64,000 nucleotides of DNA from Paenibacillus sp. Root444D2 (lineage in GTDB: Bacteria > Bacillota > Bacilli > Paenibacillales > NBRC-103111): contig NZ_LMEO01000034.1 in NCBI RefSeq assembly GCF_001426375.1, forward strand, positions 402,287 through 466,286, read 5' to 3'. The notes beneath the pieces were generated by a model that saw only the letters and a list, made by a program, of their open reading frames with translations, was not told where the DNA came from and made no database searches. Both the position numbers and the translations under genes were made by a program. Positions 62,924 to 64,000 of this stretch are shown one piece after another (position 1 is the stretch's first letter; every line of letters starts with the position of its first letter).

Positions 62924-64000
62924 GTGGATTCAAATGTAACGATCAAAATTGATAATGTAAGCAAAACTTATAAAATATATAATAACCCTCAAGACCGTCT
63001 AATGCAGTCATTATTAAGGGGAAAGCGCCAGTACTATAAAGAGTTTAAAGCATTAAAACACATTTCGTTTGAAGTAAGAAAAGGCGAAACTGTTGGTATT
63101 ATTGGTAGAAATGGTTCTGGCAAAAGTACATTACTACAGATTATTGCAGGTACTCTACAAGCGACAGAAGGTACTGTTAAAGTTTATGGCCGAGTAGCAG
63201 CTTTACTTGAATTGGGTAGCGGTTTTAATCCAGACTTTACTGGAAGGGAAAACGTATTTTTGAATGGGGCTATTCTTGGCATTAGTAAAGAAGAAATGAG
63301 TAAACGTTTTGATGATATTGTGTCATTTGCTGACATTGGAGATTACATTGATCAACCTGTTAAAACATATTCAAGTGGCATGTATGTTAGACTTGCGTTT
63401 GCGGTAGCTATCAGCGTTGAGCCTGATATTCTTATCGTAGACGAGGCTCTTGCTGTGGGTGATGGTCGATTTCAATTAAAATGCTTTGAAAGAATAAAGA
63501 CAATGAAAGAAGCTGGGACAACTATCTTGTTGGTAACTCATGATTTACAATCGATAAGACAATTTTGTGATGAATGTTTATTATTTGATAAGGGTGTTTT
63601 ATTAGACCAAGGTAAACCTAATGATATTGTTAATAAATACACTAAAATATTATTTTCAAGTCCTGATTCAGAACTTTTAGAACATAACGAATTGAGTGAA
63701 GATACTGCTGGTTTTCAAGGAGCTAATGCAATAGATAATGATCAACGGATAGCTGATGCTAAAGAGTATCGCTACGGCAACGGTCAAGGTAGCATAAATT
63801 ATGTTGATATAACTGACTTAGAGGGGAACTCGCTAGAAATTCTGACAACTTGTGATGAAGTTAGGATTAGTATGGAGGTAACTTCAAGTAAAGAGGTTCT
63901 TAAACCGATATATGCAATAACGATTAAGTCCGTTAAAGGGCTTGAAGTATATGGTACAAATACATATTTTCAAAATATGCCCTTCGAGGTTCTTAAACCC
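62924..64000 (+). CDS. ABC polysaccharide exporter ATPase, Wzt-like (runs off window)
   Basis: An open frame of 359 codons that runs off the window end, which is why it is not closed. The GTG follows TTGGAGG. Walker A GRNGSGKST, signature YSSGMYVRLAFAVA, Walker B ILIVDEALAVGD, and LLVTHDLQSIRQFCD are clear; they lie in a TagH/Wzt-type ATPase (about 1-240). The segment from about 285 on (ITDLEGNSLEIL, EVRISMEV) looks like the start of a Wzt C-terminal carbohydrate-binding domain. It pairs with the upstream permease. Such domains select the glycan end group for export. Confidence 0.92.
   Translation, partial: MDSNVTIKIDNVSKTYKIYNNPQDRLMQSLLRGKRQYYKEFKALKHISFEVRKGETVGIIGRNGSGKSTLLQIIAGTLQATEGTVKVYGRVAALLELGSGFNPDFTGRENVFLNGAILGISKEEMSKRFDDIVSFADIGDYIDQPVKTYSSGMYVRLAFAVAISVEPDILIVDEALAVGDGRFQLKCFERIKTMKEAGTTILLVTHDLQSIRQFCDECLLFDKGVLLDQGKPNDIVNKYTKILFSSPDSELLEHNELSEDTAGFQGANAIDNDQRIADAKEYRYGNGQGSINYVDITDLEGNSLEILTTCDEVRISMEVTSSKEVLKPIYAITIKSVKGLEVYGTNTYFQNMPFEVLKP

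Overview
The window looks like chromosomal DNA of an endospore-forming, low- to mid-GC Gram-positive bacterium, most likely Paenibacillus or a close relative. The reasons are a GerA/GerC/GerB germination operon, an H-type small acid-soluble spore protein, a CotD-like coat protein, T-box leaders, a CIRCE-controlled groESL operon, bacillus-type Tat and Tsa operons, strong Shine-Dalgarno sites, and frequent TTG/GTG starts. No rRNA, tRNA, prophage, transposase or CRISPR array was seen.

Layout. 1-5.2 kb: a hypothetical gene, then a NarL-type two-component system divergent from an ABC transporter. 5.2-8.8 kb: a HAD hydrolase, a bactofilin plus M23 peptidase pair, and a solitary ParM-like actin. 8.8-13.3 kb: a germinant receptor operon with an extra 76-residue membrane protein. 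13.5-16.7 kb: cardiolipin synthase, a stand-alone LigD-type polymerase and a nitroreductase. 16.9-17.5 kb: a 154-bp tandem repeat. 17.6-20.7 kb: a secreted repeat protein followed by an ECF sigma/anti-sigma pair. 20.8-24 kb: a ring-cleaving dioxygenase and selD-mnmH (2-selenouridine tRNA pathway). 24-26.3 kb: a LysR regulator divergent from a divergent PurA paralogue. 26.8-29.6 kb: an ars operon that includes an unlisted 53-residue three-cysteine protein and a CX5R phosphatase. 30-32 kb: NHEJ ligase and Ku. 32-35.6 kb: spore genes and tsaE-tsaB-rimI-tsaD. 35.6-38.5 kb: two tandem leucine T-boxes and leuA. 38.5-42.4 kb: a DnaA-box cluster, a large membrane protein and glpX. 43-52.9 kb: ABC-F, folate cyclo-ligase, moaC/moaB/moeA-like, tatA-tatC and groES-groEL, a rearranged version of the B. 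subtilis ydiB-groEL neighbourhood. 53-59.4 kb: a 58-residue small gene, a 1412-residue diguanylate cyclase, a coat protein and a cytosolic papain-like protease. 59.4 kb to the end: a Wzy/O-antigen-ligase-like polymerase and an ABC polysaccharide exporter whose ATPase runs off the window. The exporter genes are clearly AT-richer than the rest.

The most unusual signal is not a gene. At least five sequence-unrelated families of short palindromes occupy intergenic regions. They have 5-bp, often A/T-rich centres, or 19-bp units in one family. Their members are spaced about 40, 50-52 and 61-62 bp apart, close to whole numbers of DNA turns, and the 51/62/51 pattern recurs at separate loci with different palindrome sequences. 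Conserved geometry with unconserved sequence suggests one class of helically phased element. Other points to check are the DnaA-box cluster at 38.5-38.7 kb, mini-repeats between the two T-boxes, and a possible AUC start for glpX.
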